64,000 nt of DNA from Hesseltinella vesiculosa (taxonomy: Eukaryota; Mucoromycota; Mucoromycetes; Mucorales; Cunninghamellaceae): assembly GCA_002104935.1 (NCBI GenBank), contig MCGT01000018.1:186001-250000 (forward strand), written 5' to 3'. The notes beneath the pieces were generated by a model. It was not told the DNA's origin and ran no database searches. It saw nothing but the letters and a program-made list of their open reading frames with translations. The position numbers and the translations under genes were made by a program. Within the stretch, counting starts at the first letter, position 1, and every line of letters starts with the position of its first letter. Of this stretch, positions 20,671-31,132 are shown one piece after another.

Positions 20671-23600
20671 ATGACATCACGCAATGTTATGCGCCTGGCT
20701 AATTCCTCAGTTGAACGCTTTATTGCAAGGCACAACGCAGAAAGCGGGTCCAGATTCCAAATGACCGAACCACACCCTCACTTAGAGTCAACAGATCCGG
20801 CAGTACCTGAACCAGTGCCTTTTGCTCGCTGTAGTGATTGCAAGTGTAAACGACCTCTAGTGCAATTTGAAGGACGCAGATGCTGGTATCTAACTTGCAT
20901 CCGCTGCCGAAACAGTGCCACCCGCCAACGATCTCCCCCATCTGAAGCAATGATTGACTGGGACGAGCTAGACGATTTTTATGTTCAGTTCCGTCACAAC
21001 CCTGCCCTACCTATCAATGTACACCTTCCAGACAACCTTGTCGACGAACCAGTTGGTGACATTGTGCGTCATTTCATTGTCCACCTCTATGAAATATCAG
21101 GCTTCATGTTCTATTTGAAGCTGATTCATGATCCCTCAAGGCGCACAGCTATCGCCTTTTACGCCTCATGTACAAGCTCAATCGAGTATCGACATCAGCT
21201 TCCAGGTAAATGGGAAGGCGATCAGGAAAAATGCTCATCGCACTTGTAAATCTGTAGAGTCTGAGCTCCAACGATTGCATGACAGGGTCACAAGTTATGA
21301 TTGCCGTGGTCGCCTTATCGGTTTTGTGGATGTCCCCAGCGCTGGATCCATTGCACTTTACGACATGAAGACAGTAGCCACCCTGTGCAAACATCACACC
21401 GTCGCTCTGTCGATCCTGAAGTTAGACGGTATATTCACAGCGTAGCCCCTAGTCGTGATGCCGTTGACGTGTACAATGATGCGTCCAGGCTGTTTCCTGA
21501 TGCTGGACTAACTTATGACCAAGTTTTCTATTGGCATCGGCAATCATTGGTACGATACTATCGGACTGAAGGACTCTCGCCATTGCAATCAGCACAGCGG
21601 CTTGTGCAACTGCGCACTCAAGACAATTTTGGTCAGGTAAAATGAGAGAGATAGAGAGAGTGTCAATCGTAAGGAAAAAAAACGATGGAAAAGAGCATTG
21701 GATAATACACTGCATTTGTATCGTATGTCATGGCCCTTTTTATATCACGCCACCTCGCGAATTTCCATACAAAAAAAAATCAGCCGAATAAAATGCCATT
21801 GAACGGTGATTTATTTTTCTTATATTTCGGTGTTATTTACTGTAGTTAACTTTCAGCGACGATGGTGAAAATGAATACTTCAGTTTCTTCACCCCGTTCC
21901 TTTCAGTTTGCACGGGCGAACACAGGGAAGAAATAACTGAATTCCACATTGACTCTACATTCAAAACCAACCATGAAATGTACGAGCTCTTTGCTATAAT
22001 TGCCAATGTTAGGGGGTCTGGGTTCCCAGTTGCTTACCTTCTTGTAAAACGTCCAAGACCAGCTGTGCCTAGTGGTGAAAATTCTGGCGACAACAATGAA
22101 CGTGAGGACAGCCTGACTCCCTATCGAGTTAACGCTATCGAACAGTTCCTGCGTGCTTTAAAGGACCAGCATGGATTACGCCCACATTTTATATTCAGCG
22201 ACAAAGACAGTGGTCAGATCACTGCGATTCAAAACGTATTCGACGAGCGTAAATTAAGACTGTGTATCTGGCACATCAAAAGAGCAGTTGAAAATTACCT
22301 CTCAAAGCCATCGAGAGGGGGCGCACTCTTTCGCAACTATAATCCAGCTCAAGCGCAAAATGAGTTCCCATTCATTGACGTAAACTTTGTACGGCATGAC
22401 TTCCAAGCTGCAACCACGGGGATACTTTGCCATAAAGTCATAAGGAAGCAAATCTCTGAAATGATGGAAAAACATAGTAATTTTCACCATCACATTCCCA
22501 TCTTCTTGAACAACGGTAAAAAAAAATCAGCAAGGACCTTCCAAATTTGACCATTTTTTAATTTTTAAATTTCAGGCCCAGCGCGCACATTCTCTTCAAC
22601 TGAAATCCATCAACTTGCTACACAGCAAATTTATGATTTTTGTCGTAACATGAATTTACTGTTTGTTTGGATCTACTTGTACAGTCATTGGTACACTGAA
22701 GCTCAATGGGTCAAGTGGGCAAGAAGCGCAAGAGATGCGATTCCCGCTGGCAAAACAACAATGCTTGTCGAAGCTCACTGGCGCGTCTTGAAAAGGTTTT
22801 TATTTTAAAGAAACATGACTTTCAGTAAAAAGTCTCAATCTTTTTTTTTTCTCAAGGGTTCACCTGCATCATCACAATCGACCAAGAACAGACTACTTGG
22901 TTTTTATTATGATTTCAAGACAATGCATAAGACTTATCATGTCATTCAACCAAAAGGTTGCTGATAGACGAGTTGTGCCCTCTTGGGAACATGAGTTCAG
23001 AGCGGAATGGAGAAAGTTGAATGCTCTCCAAATTACTGAAGGTCGAAATGAGCTATACCAAGTGGATGTTAGGCGTTGGGTGTGCAGCTGTCCATATTTT
23101 ATCCACAGCCGCTTTCTCCTCTGCAAGCACCTTGTTGGAAGTGACCATGGATATGGAAACAGCGAAGGCTTGCTGTTGCCTCGCAGGTACTTAATAACAA
23201 GAAACCAGTTCCCTCCATACATCCAACTTATTCCTGTAAGGATTTGAGCAAAAAAAAAATATTGCAAGGCTAACTTTTTTAGAGTGACAACGCCGCTCCG
23301 TTTAGGCCGCTGCCTACTTTTGAGCCCAACCTCGTTGTTGATCCTAGTGAGAACCCCGAGGTGTCCCGACCAAGATCACCACCGATCGACTTTTCTGGTT
23401 TACCACAACCTCCCCGTCCTCAACCTGTACCACTTCCTAACTCGCTGATTCCGTCACCTCTTCAACCTCCATTAAGCACTGCTCTAACATCGTCCGATGA
23501 CAATGTTCTTTTAATACCGCGCCGCCGACCACGTGCAGGGACAACTTCGTCGAGAACTTCAACCGACCGACAGGATCCAGCTATTATTATCATTGATAGT

Positions 23601-24134
23601 AGTGACGATGACGCACCCTCTCCTCATTCTTCCTCTGCTGGTCCACGCACAAGCTTTGAAGTTATTGTTGACGATGAATTCTCGCGCGCTTCTACAAGAC
23701 GCCGTCGTAATCCCCAGCTCAGAGTACCTACCGACGGAGAGACGGCTGAACAACTTGAACGGTCCATGAGAGACGCGACGCAAAGGCAGCGCACGCATCT
23801 CCAAGTGCGCCAAAATGTGCAAGAACAGCTCCAAGCTTTGGATGAGGATCGCCAGGCGGCAATTCGTACCCTTCAGGATATCGAATCGCGCATTGGTGAA
23901 CGGTCAACACAACTAAGACAGATAGATCAAGTACTTAATGAGGAGGCTAGCTACATCACAGCCCTGTCTCAAAGATACCGTGAGGTGATGCCGGAGGAAC
24001 AAGTTTTGCGTTTTGACCTCGCCGCCGCCAACGATTTAGACCGGTACTTGGATGACGTGCACCGAGCTAGGCGAGCTACGAATACACCTAGAACCTGGAG
24101 GGGTAGCAACAGGAATACGTTTTTTTTACCTTAA
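20671..24134 (+). pseudogene. MULE 2 transposase (Cys-rich / DDE / SWIM / coiled coil), one frameshift
   Basis: Starts MTSRNVMRLANSS at 20671. A Cys-rich module at about residues 50-85 (CSDCKCKRP ... CIRCRN) precedes the transposase core. Candidate catalytic residues are Asp at about 21950 (FHIDSTFKT), Asp near 22200 (FSDKDSGQ) and Glu near 22770 (LVEAHWRVLKR). The SWIM finger lies near 23085-23135 (CSCPYFIHSRFLLCKH). The tail is Pro-rich, then coiled coil. Likely introns: 21207-21257, after about 21637, 22515-22574, about 22794-22858 and after about 23235. Against element 1 one base is missing near 21335 (GTGGATGTCCCCAGC), which shifts the frame. Otherwise nearly intact. Confidence 0.85.
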
Positions 24135-24318
24135 TGAGCTTACCTTGGTGAGCTTCGTTAATAAAACATTAGACATGATTGAGGCATTAGCCAGGCGCGT
24201 AACGTTGTGTGATGTCATATTAAACAAATAGCGAAGAGAAAGAAATAACAGGAAAAGGTAAAAGAAATAAAAAAAAAGCGGCTTCCATTTGTTGTTTCCA
24301 GAAGAGCTTTTCCTTTCC

Positions 24319-24459
24319 ATCCCCCCATTTTTTTTTTTGTATCCGGGTTAGGGTGACGTTAGATGAGAATTCCAAAAACAGAAAAATGATTTTATTGGAC
24401 AATCCCAGGCTCAGTGTAACGTCTGTATCCGTGAATTTTCTGAACCTCCTCGTTTATTT
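24319..24459 (-). repeat. right terminal inverted repeat of MULE 2
   Basis: Reverse complement of 20446-20585, ending CTCCTCGTTTATTT directly before the right copy of the target duplication. Confidence 0.9.
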
Positions 24460-24468
24460 TTGAATGAG
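24460..24468 (+). repeat. 9-bp target site duplication, right copy (TTGAATGAG)
   Basis: Identical to 20437-20445. Confidence 0.95.
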
Positions 24469-25660
24469 CGTTTAGAAATACGATTTTTGGGGGAGCAAAT
24501 ACATTTTCAAATTTTGGCCAATGAAATATTTTCGGCTGCTGAATACAAAATCCCAAATTAGGATGCAGCGTCGCATCGCTAAATACACAAAATCCATTTG
24601 TCGTTACATTTTTTATTTTTTTTCATATGGGTGCCATGTCTTGACATTTTCCAAAGTAACTGATAGAATGACGGAGCCAACCACGACAGTCAGTAGGAGC
24701 GACCATGCGAGCTGCTTCTTGAATTCGACCAGCCAAGTCGTCGTTTGTGCTCAATGGAGTCTTGCGTACTTGGTTTTTGATCTTCGCCCAGGCTTCCTCA
24801 ATTGGATTCAATCTGGAGAATATGGTGGTAAAAACAGGGGAGTGTGGCCATGCTTTTTGATTGTTTCAATAACTGACTTGGTCTTGTGGATACCAGCATT
24901 ATCCATGACAATATACATGTTGTTTAATCCAAGCTTGCAAAGAACACTCGCCATTTCTTCAACAAAAAGGATGAAGTGAGATGAATTTGTACCGAGCGGT
25001 AGACCGCGTTTTGTTCCGTCAACCAGTCTTTTTCTTTTTTTAGCTTTAGGAGGCAGAGGCACTTGTTGGGATAAAGCGAGAAGTCCATGCACGGAAAGGC
25101 ACCCAATGATGCTTAAATTGACGCCTCGTTGAGTCGGAACTGTCACATTGGCCGGCGTTCCTTTCTTTGACCATGCAACTGGTCTAACCATATTCTTCAA
25201 GAAGCCACTTTCATCTACAAATACACATTGGCGCATGTAATCGATGTTGTGTTCGAAAAGAAAGCATGGCCACACTCCCCTGTTTTTACCACCATATTCT
25301 CCAGATTGAATCCAATTGAGGAAGCCTGGGCGAAGATCAAAAACCAAGTACGCAAGACTCCATTGAGCACAAACGACGACTTGGCTGGTCGAATTCAAGA
25401 AGCAGCTCGCATGGTCGCTCCTACTGACTGTCGTGGTTGGCTCCGTCATTCTATCAGTTACTTTGGAAAATGTCAAGACATGGCACCCATATGAAAAAAA
25501 ATAAAAAATGTAACGACAAATGGATTTTGTGTATTTAGCGATGCGACGCTGCATCCTAATTTGGGATTTTGTATTCAGCAGCCGAAAATATTTCATTGGC
25601 CAAAATTTGAAAATGTATTTGCTCCCCCAAAAATCGTATTTCTAAACGCTCATTCAAATC
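24469..25660 (-). mobile_element. Tc1/mariner (IS630)-like element rearranged as a fold-back
   Basis: Both sides carry the same sequence in inverse orientation (CGTTTAGAAATACG at 24469 side, CGTATTTCTAAACG at the right), about 390 bp each, around a 404-bp centre. The centre plus the left arm encode the transposase on the minus strand. The right arm is an inverted copy of the transposase end, so the expected N-terminal helix-turn-helix region has been replaced by an inverted C-terminus. Real element ends and TA duplications cannot be seen because the duplication covers them. Confidence 0.75.
24623..25260 (-). pseudogene. Tc1/mariner-like DDE transposase fragment
   Basis: Minus-strand frame with the three DDE blocks: VFVDESGF (first Asp), YIVMDNAGIHKTK (second Asp) and PPYSPD, then NPIEEAW (Glu). 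The second Asp and the Glu are 34 residues apart once the shift is allowed for, as in DD34E elements. One base is missing at PYSPD/NPIEE (24804-24818, CTCCAGATTGAATCC). The identical lesion is present in the inverted copy near 25305. The protein lacks its DNA-binding N-terminus and ends GKCQDMAPI. Confidence 0.8.
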
Positions 25661-25672
25661 ATTTTTTTTTTT

Positions 25673-25943
25673 TGCCAGCTAAAAAGTGGCCACCTGGCCA
25701 TTTCCTCCGCTTATGCCAGCTAAAAGTGGCCACCTGGCCACTTCCTCTTCTTTTGCCAGCTTAAAGTGGCCACCTGGCCTCCGCTTTTGCCAGCTTAAAA
25801 AGTGGCCACCTGGCCACTTCCTCCGCTTATGCCAGCTTAAAGTGGCCACCTGGCCATTTCCTCCGCTTATGCCAGCTAAAAGTGGCCACCTGGCCACTTC
25901 CTCTTCTTTTGCCAGCTTAAAGTGGCCACCTGGCCATTTCCTA
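25673..25943 (-). repeat. inverted copy of the GTGGCCAC array, seven units
   Basis: Same 40-bp units as 20229-20430 in opposite orientation, with two more units. The added pair repeats the order of two neighbouring variants, which points to unequal exchange or slippage after the inversion. Confidence 0.85.
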
Positions 25944-26097
25944 TTTGAATAAGGAGTTTCAGAGAATGCACGACAAAAATGTTACACTGGGCTTGGAATC
26001 GTCCAATAAAATGGATTTTCTGTTTTTGGAATTTTCATCTAACATCACCCATCATCCGAGGTTCATGTCTCTCTATCCTCAAAAAAAACTTACCGCT

Positions 26098-26505
26098 CTA
26101 CAGAACTCACGGAAATGGAGGTTACGCAGGGCTAAAAATCTGCCAATAAAATGGCACTTCTCTTTTTGGTTATTTCTACTATCATCACTTTACAAGAAGG
26201 ACTTGGTTTATCCTCACCTCTACCCGCCTTCTGCTATTAAAAATTCAACCCTTATTTTCTTTTTTACTTTTCTTCGCCTATCCAATCAACCTCATATTAC
26301 ATTCACGTTTCCATTACCTCAGCCATCATGACATCACGCAACATTGGACGACTATCTAACACCGCAATTCAGCGTTACATTGGAAGATACGATATTGATG
26401 GGAACAACAACTTCCCAATGACGGAGCCTAATCCACGTTTGATTCAAACCGACCCTACTGCCCCAGATGTTGCGCCACTTGCCCAGTGTTCCGATTGCGT
26501 TTTTT
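26098..26505 (+). mobile_element. MULE 3, 5' fragment only
   Basis: A third, more diverged terminal repeat (CTCACGGAAATGGAGGTTAC, then CCAATAAAATGGCACTTCTC) is followed by an ATG at 26328 that begins MTSRNIGRLSNTAIQRYI and stays in frame to the first half of the Cys-rich module (AQCSDC). There it stops abruptly at T9AAAGTGGCCACC, a piece of the array motif. The remaining 3.5 kb is missing. Confidence 0.8.
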
Positions 26506-27317
26506 TTTAAAGTGGCCACCAGGTTGATATTTAATTCGTGAATAATTTTTTTAGCAGGCGATACATAGCTAGGTAAACCAGTTTTCTTCAAATGCGCGCA
26601 AAAGTAAAATCAAGTGCACGGGAAACCATTTCTTGTGTGTACAAGTAATAGGGGAAAAAATGAGCACATACTTTTGGATTTTCCAAGGACAACACCTGAA
26701 AAAGTATAGTTTGTGCGCAAGTGATACTTGCTGTCTGTGTTCTTGCAGAAGCAGTAACACTCCCAACGCCATCCAACTCCCTTAAGCTGTCGAACAAAGC
26801 ACCTTGGCAATACTTCAACATAGCAAGGATCACGAGCTCGGAGAGAGGTCATTTTGACAAGCTATCATTGCTGCCCTTTGTGCACCGTTATAAAATGTCG
26901 TGAACTCGTTTTTTATCTGCTTTTCTCGATTTTGAGCGATAAAAGCAACACTGGCTAGAGTAGATGTTTTTTTACTGGTCAACATGCAAATTACACTGGA
27001 AGCATCACACAGGGAGAGGTAGTTTCTACGATTAACGAGCAAAGGTGTCATGAAATGCACAGGAAGCCAATGTCAAGAGATTGGAAACATAGACAGGCAT
27101 TTTTTTTTCTTTGTACTGACCCCATGATGAAAATGGCGGTTGCCGTGGCAACGGCAGCAAATGTATTTTTTTTTGATGAGGGCCAAGTCAGTTTTTGGGA
27201 TATGTAGCCAGGACTTTGAAGCTGGCAAAAAGAGTATTTTTTACTGCAAGCGAAGGGGAGAAAGATTTTTATATTCTTGGTATTCATTTTTTAGTAGCAA
27301 AGTCTGTCATTATGCTG
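26506..27317. other. unassigned region with weak coding signal
   Basis: Between the MULE 3 fragment and the recombinase-like gene. On the minus strand a frame at 26852-26610 reads like protein (GWRWECYCFCKNTD) and another at 27060-26830 precedes it, offset by one frame. They could be a decayed gene downstream of the recombinase. No family recognised and no intron solution found. Confidence 0.3.
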
Positions 27318-28472
27318 TTAGGGATGCTGCGATCGCTTGATACATTCTCGGCGGCAATGGAATTTGTTGAGGATCTGGTTATTGTGTAACAAGTCATGAC
27401 GAGAATAAACTTCCACTTTATGGCCAGCATCCACTACAATTTCCTTCACGGATTTGTTCGATGACAAGAACAGCTGGATATCATTCGGATTTGTGGAAAA
27501 GCCGGCATGATCGATGACAACTAGGCGTACATCCCTTGTGGATTTGGTAATTTTTGCGATTAGGTCTTGGGTATTGCCAGAGCAATCTTCAAATTTGTAA
27601 GCTGGACTCGTGGCATCTCGTTCGGCAATGGGGTCGTTTGCTGAAGTGTTGTATGTTGCAAACACGTCTTCACATAAGAGCTTCGTCTTCATTTTGTAGA
27701 TTTGGAGATTGACAAGCTTCTTTTTGGCAGCAGCAGGCTCGTTCGTCTTTGATTTTCTAACGTACCCAACAGTATATTTGGAGGCCAAGGACGCTTTTAC
27801 CAGAGATCTGTACTCCTTAATATTTGAGATGTCTTTCCAAGTGAAGTCTAGACAAATTAAAAGAATTTATAAATAAATAATTAACTTTGAAAGGCATATG
27901 AGGGCGGGGCAAACTCCTTTCTCTCAAACGGCCTCACCTCGATATTCTTGCTTGACAACGTGAACTGTTCGGCCGCGTTTTCGCTTCTTGTCGACTTGCT
28001 TTCGGGTTGTCATTCCCCAGGCACCATTTTTAGTCATCCAGGTAGAAAGGTCAGCCGAGGTGACGGTGTTTTCTGGAATATACGCTGATACAATGTCATG
28101 TACATCCGATTCTGAAAGAAAGCACTCTTCGGTTATGCCTGGGATGGGCGTGGGCAGCATGATTTTCTTCACAAGGTCAAGGATAGCTGAACGTGAAGGC
28201 GGAATTGAAACAGTAAACGATTCGCTGCTGTCGTTATCGTCGGCTGATTCTTCTGGTCTGGTATCTTGGGGGAGACGCTGGTATCTCCACGGCTCCATAT
28301 TCACTTTCTTTGTGGAAACTGCTACTGCCACGGTGGGATCGCCATTGACGAGAGTTACGGGCTCCAAATCAGCCTGTTTAAGCATCGCCAATGCTTGCTG
28401 CTGATTCTCCAACGTAACTTCAAGACCATATATTGAACAAGCAGCATCAGCGGCAGAAAGTAGGATTGTCAT
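27318..28472 (-). CDS. serine-recombinase-like (IS607 TnpA-type?) protein, 354 aa
   Basis: Exons 28472-27938 and 27847-27318, with a phase-1 intron. ATG at 28472 is preferred over an in-frame one upstream that would add only Phe-rich sequence from the A-rich repeat. After an acidic N-terminal half comes a basic stretch (DKKRKRGRTVHV), then KYTVGYVRKSKTNE. This matches the Arg-x-Ser active-site strand of serine resolvases. IAERD and VVIDHAGFSTNPNDIQLFL follow, like the second catalytic region, although the usual Arg residues after Asp are not present. Serine recombinases cut and rejoin DNA through a phosphoserine link. Assignment rests on motif shape. It ends beside the transposon nest. Confidence 0.55.
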
Positions 28473-28838
28473 TGGCGTAAAAAAAGTAAAGAAAAAAAAA
28501 GTAAAGAAAAAAAAAGTAAAGAAAAAAAAGTGCGCCATGGCAAGCTATGGCGGCGACGTTTCGCAGCTATACCATGAAAATGGCGCTGACACGGACATGA
28601 TGGAAACGAAAAAGCACATTGCATATTGTTTTTTTTTTCGCTGTCGATTGTTGAAAGTGTTCTTCATTATTTTTTGTTTTTATTTTTTACGAATGGAGTG
28701 TATTAGGCTGTAAAAGTACAAGTCAAAAGGTTTTGAAACAAAAAAAAAAAAAAGAATGCAGTGGTGTATCAAGATGTATGGAGTAAGAAGGCTACAAGAA
28801 AGAGAGAAGACAGGGGAATGGGATGCTTTCCCCTCCCT
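28473..28838. other. intergenic with A-rich minisatellite
   Basis: Upstream of the recombinase-like gene and downstream of the BEM1-like gene. It holds the repeat at 28479-28530 and further A/T runs. No gene seen. Confidence 0.45.
28479..28530 (+). repeat. short tandem repeat, AAAAAAAGTAAAGAA-type unit
   Basis: Three consecutive units of about 15 bp, starting 7 bases upstream of the recombinase ATG (on its 5' side). Translated in frame they give FFFFTFFFFTF, which explains the spurious N-terminal extension. Confidence 0.8.
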
Positions 28839-30710
28839 TCAATCTTCAGCATAGACAGTCAGTTTGCCGACTTGAATAGCCATGGCAAAGGCTTCTTCCA
28901 TGTCGACGTCGGTGGCCAGCGGCAAGCGTTCTTTGGTGGTTTCGGATCGGTAGCGCAGTGGCAGCTCTTTACCCAGACGATCGTAGATCTTGGCGCACAA
29001 GGACGAGAGCGTGCTGTTGGTGGGGACCTTGATGGCAATGATTTCATCCTGATGAATAATCTTGACTTTGATCGTGCTGTTGGAGTTGACGCTGGACTGG
29101 GTGTTTTGCGCTGTCATGGGCTGGCTCTCCTGAGGGTGCTCTGCGATGGTCGGGGGGACAACTGCAGCAGGGGTGGTGGATTTGGGTGCATCCTGACGAG
29201 GATCTTGATCGGTTTCAACATCGCCCTCGTGGATCCCAAATAGCTGCTGCTGTACCAAGTTGTTGTGTGAGATGTAGGATGGCAGCGTAAGGAGCTCTTG
29301 ACAGTATTTATCGAGGTCGCGTTGTCGTTCCACTGAAGAAGAAGCTGGTGAGCAGCCATCCCATCCGGCACAATGCCCTCTGTCTCTCCTTACATGTCAC
29401 ATCTTCACTGACTTGCGTCAAAGGACCAGGCATATAAGGCAGTATCCGTTCACCATCTTCTTTGCCAGCTTCGCTGGGGAATTCATGCAGGAGGTTGACT
29501 TGGAAATCGTAAAAGTCTACGTTGGTAAAAATAAAAAAAGTTATGAGCTTGTTGCCTCCCCATTTTTTGGCCTTTGGCTGTACCTTCGTAGAGACGGTAA
29601 AGAATGCGGTGTTTTCCATTGTTGAGACGAGCATAGACAATGAACCAATACTGATCGCTCTCGACAATGTACGAATCCATGTGGGCAGCGACGACCAGGG
29701 GTTCGCTGGAAGATGGTTTCGTTTGGTGAGGGTGTGGAGGCTCTTCGTAGTGACCATGATGATGTGGTGGATACTGGGAGTTAGAGGTGGAGGGATTGGG
29801 CTGGGGTTGGCGCTGGTGCTGGCGCTGCGAGTCAAAGGACGAGCCGGAGGAGGAATGCGACCGGGGCACATGGTTGTCGTCCAGGGAAATACTTGCAGTG
29901 TCGTAACCCTGAGTCATTTTTTTCCATTCTTCGACCTTGGGGATGGTAGGGGACTGCATAAGATCATCGACGTTCATGATCGTTTGGCCGGTGACGGCGT
30001 CTCGGATCTCCACAAACGAAACCGGGATCAAGCCTGGCCCGCCCAGGCGCCCGATGGGCTTGGCGACGAACCATTCTTGGTTCGATTGGGCAATGACAAT
30101 GATGGGCTCACCGGACTTGGCTTCCAGTTCATCGGATCGCTCAGCATGGAAATCATACAAAACGACACCATACAGCGGAGCCATTTTTTTGCCAGGCACT
30201 AGTGTAAATAAAATAGGAGTGAGTGGGTTTCAGACTTCGGGGCAACCGTTGCCTACGCTGATAATCATCAAACTCTTGAAGAGCCTTGGCTGCTTGGGAT
30301 GGCTGGGCCTGAGGCTGGGGCTGTTGAGCTTGGGGTAGTGGCATGGGAGGCTGATGTTGCTGTTGAGGAGACGGCGGTTGGTCGTTGGATCGGCCATTCT
30401 TTTCGAGGACCTGAAAATAGCTAACAGGTACGACGCCTCGGGAATTTGTGATTGGATTGCATGCTTCATACCAGTGGCTATCGTTTTCTCGTCCGGTCAC
30501 ATGGAAAAAGTCGCCTCGCATGAACGAAAGCTCCATGGGACTCTGAGCTTGATAATCGTACAAGGCCTTGATGACCTTTTTCGGGGTGGCCAGCACAGCT
30601 TGATGGTGAGTTGGGATACCAACGGGTGTCGAGATCTTGTTCTTCACAACCGAGAGGCGAGCAGTACGAAGGCTTCGAGGTACCTTGACCTTTTCTTTAG
30701 TGTGAATCAT
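28839..30710 (-). CDS. BEM1: Bem1/Scd2-type polarity scaffold (SH3-SH3-PX-PB1), 561 aa
   Basis: Exons 30710-30257, 30198-29584, 29516-29394 and 29332-28839. SH3-1 is at about 46-103 (KVIKALYDYQ ... SRGVVPVSYFQ) and SH3-2 at about 160-217 (YGVVLYDFHAERSDELEAKS). The PX domain is at about 310-395 (RLYEDFYDFQVNLLHEFP, LPYMPGP) and the PB1 domain at about 483-560 (STIKVKIIHQDEIIAIKVP). Bem1 links Cdc42, its exchange factor Cdc24 (through PB1) and PAK kinases at sites of polarised growth. All four domains are in the canonical order. The linkers are Gln/Pro- and Ser-rich. Confidence 0.95.
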
Positions 30711-31132
30711 TCGATTTCCAAGAAATAAATAATAAAAAAAAAGGAGAGAAGGGAAGATATGACGCTGGCGTTGAATTTCTTATTTTTTTTTTCGTCCATG
30801 ATTGCTCCAACAAGGTGACACAAATTTTCGAAATGTGTACCTTGATTCATCTGTCCACAGGCAAAAAGAGATCACGTACAGCTATTTAGCAGAGCACCAT
30901 TCCATACCGGGCAAGGCTGGCTGGCGGCAGCTGTCAGCCTCTCAACAAGAATTAAATAAAAGCATCCCAAACATTGGACCTTGTCATTTCTTTGTTCAGC
31001 CTGAAAAAAAAAAAAAGGTGGTGGTTACCTAAAATACCCCAAAGTGTGCCGTCGCTCCCATATGCCAACGGCGCAATAAAAAGACCAAATTAAGTGCGTG
31101 CACCGCAATTTTTTATTTTATTTTGTATTGTT
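30711..31132. other. intergenic
   Basis: Promoter of the BEM1-like gene and 3' flank of the mitochondrial protein gene. Nothing else recognised. Confidence 0.45.

Larger units (their letters stand above)
20446..24459 (+). mobile_element. Mutator-like element 2 (MULE), 4.01 kb, complete structure
   Basis: Perfect ends AAATAAACGAGGAGGTTCAG at 20446 and the reverse complement ending at 24459, with terminal inverted repeats of about 140 bp and a 9-bp TTGAATGAG duplication outside. It carries one plus-strand transposase gene with the same layout as element 1. It sits inside the mariner-like arm of the palindrome, so it is younger than that structure. The terminal repeats resemble those of element 1 only in parts (CCAATAAAAT, TCTGTTTTTGGAATT), so the two are related subfamilies. 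Confidence 0.95.
20097..26081. repeat. large palindrome: inverted duplication of transposon ends
   Basis: The left arm is 20097-20436 continued at 24469-24856, interrupted by MULE 2. The right arm is 25261-26081. The spacer is 24857-25260. Each arm contains, from outside in, a MULE 1 terminal repeat, a GTGGCCAC array and about 390 bp of a Tc1/mariner-like element with the end of its transposase gene. The mariner parts look identical in both arms, so the same 60-residue C-terminal peptide is encoded on opposite strands. The arrays differ in copy number (five against seven). Confidence 0.85.

Noticed and set aside
28473..28538. N-terminal extension of the recombinase-like protein (Phe-rich)
   Set aside because: It is the translation of the A-rich minisatellite. 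The ATG at 28472 is a better start.
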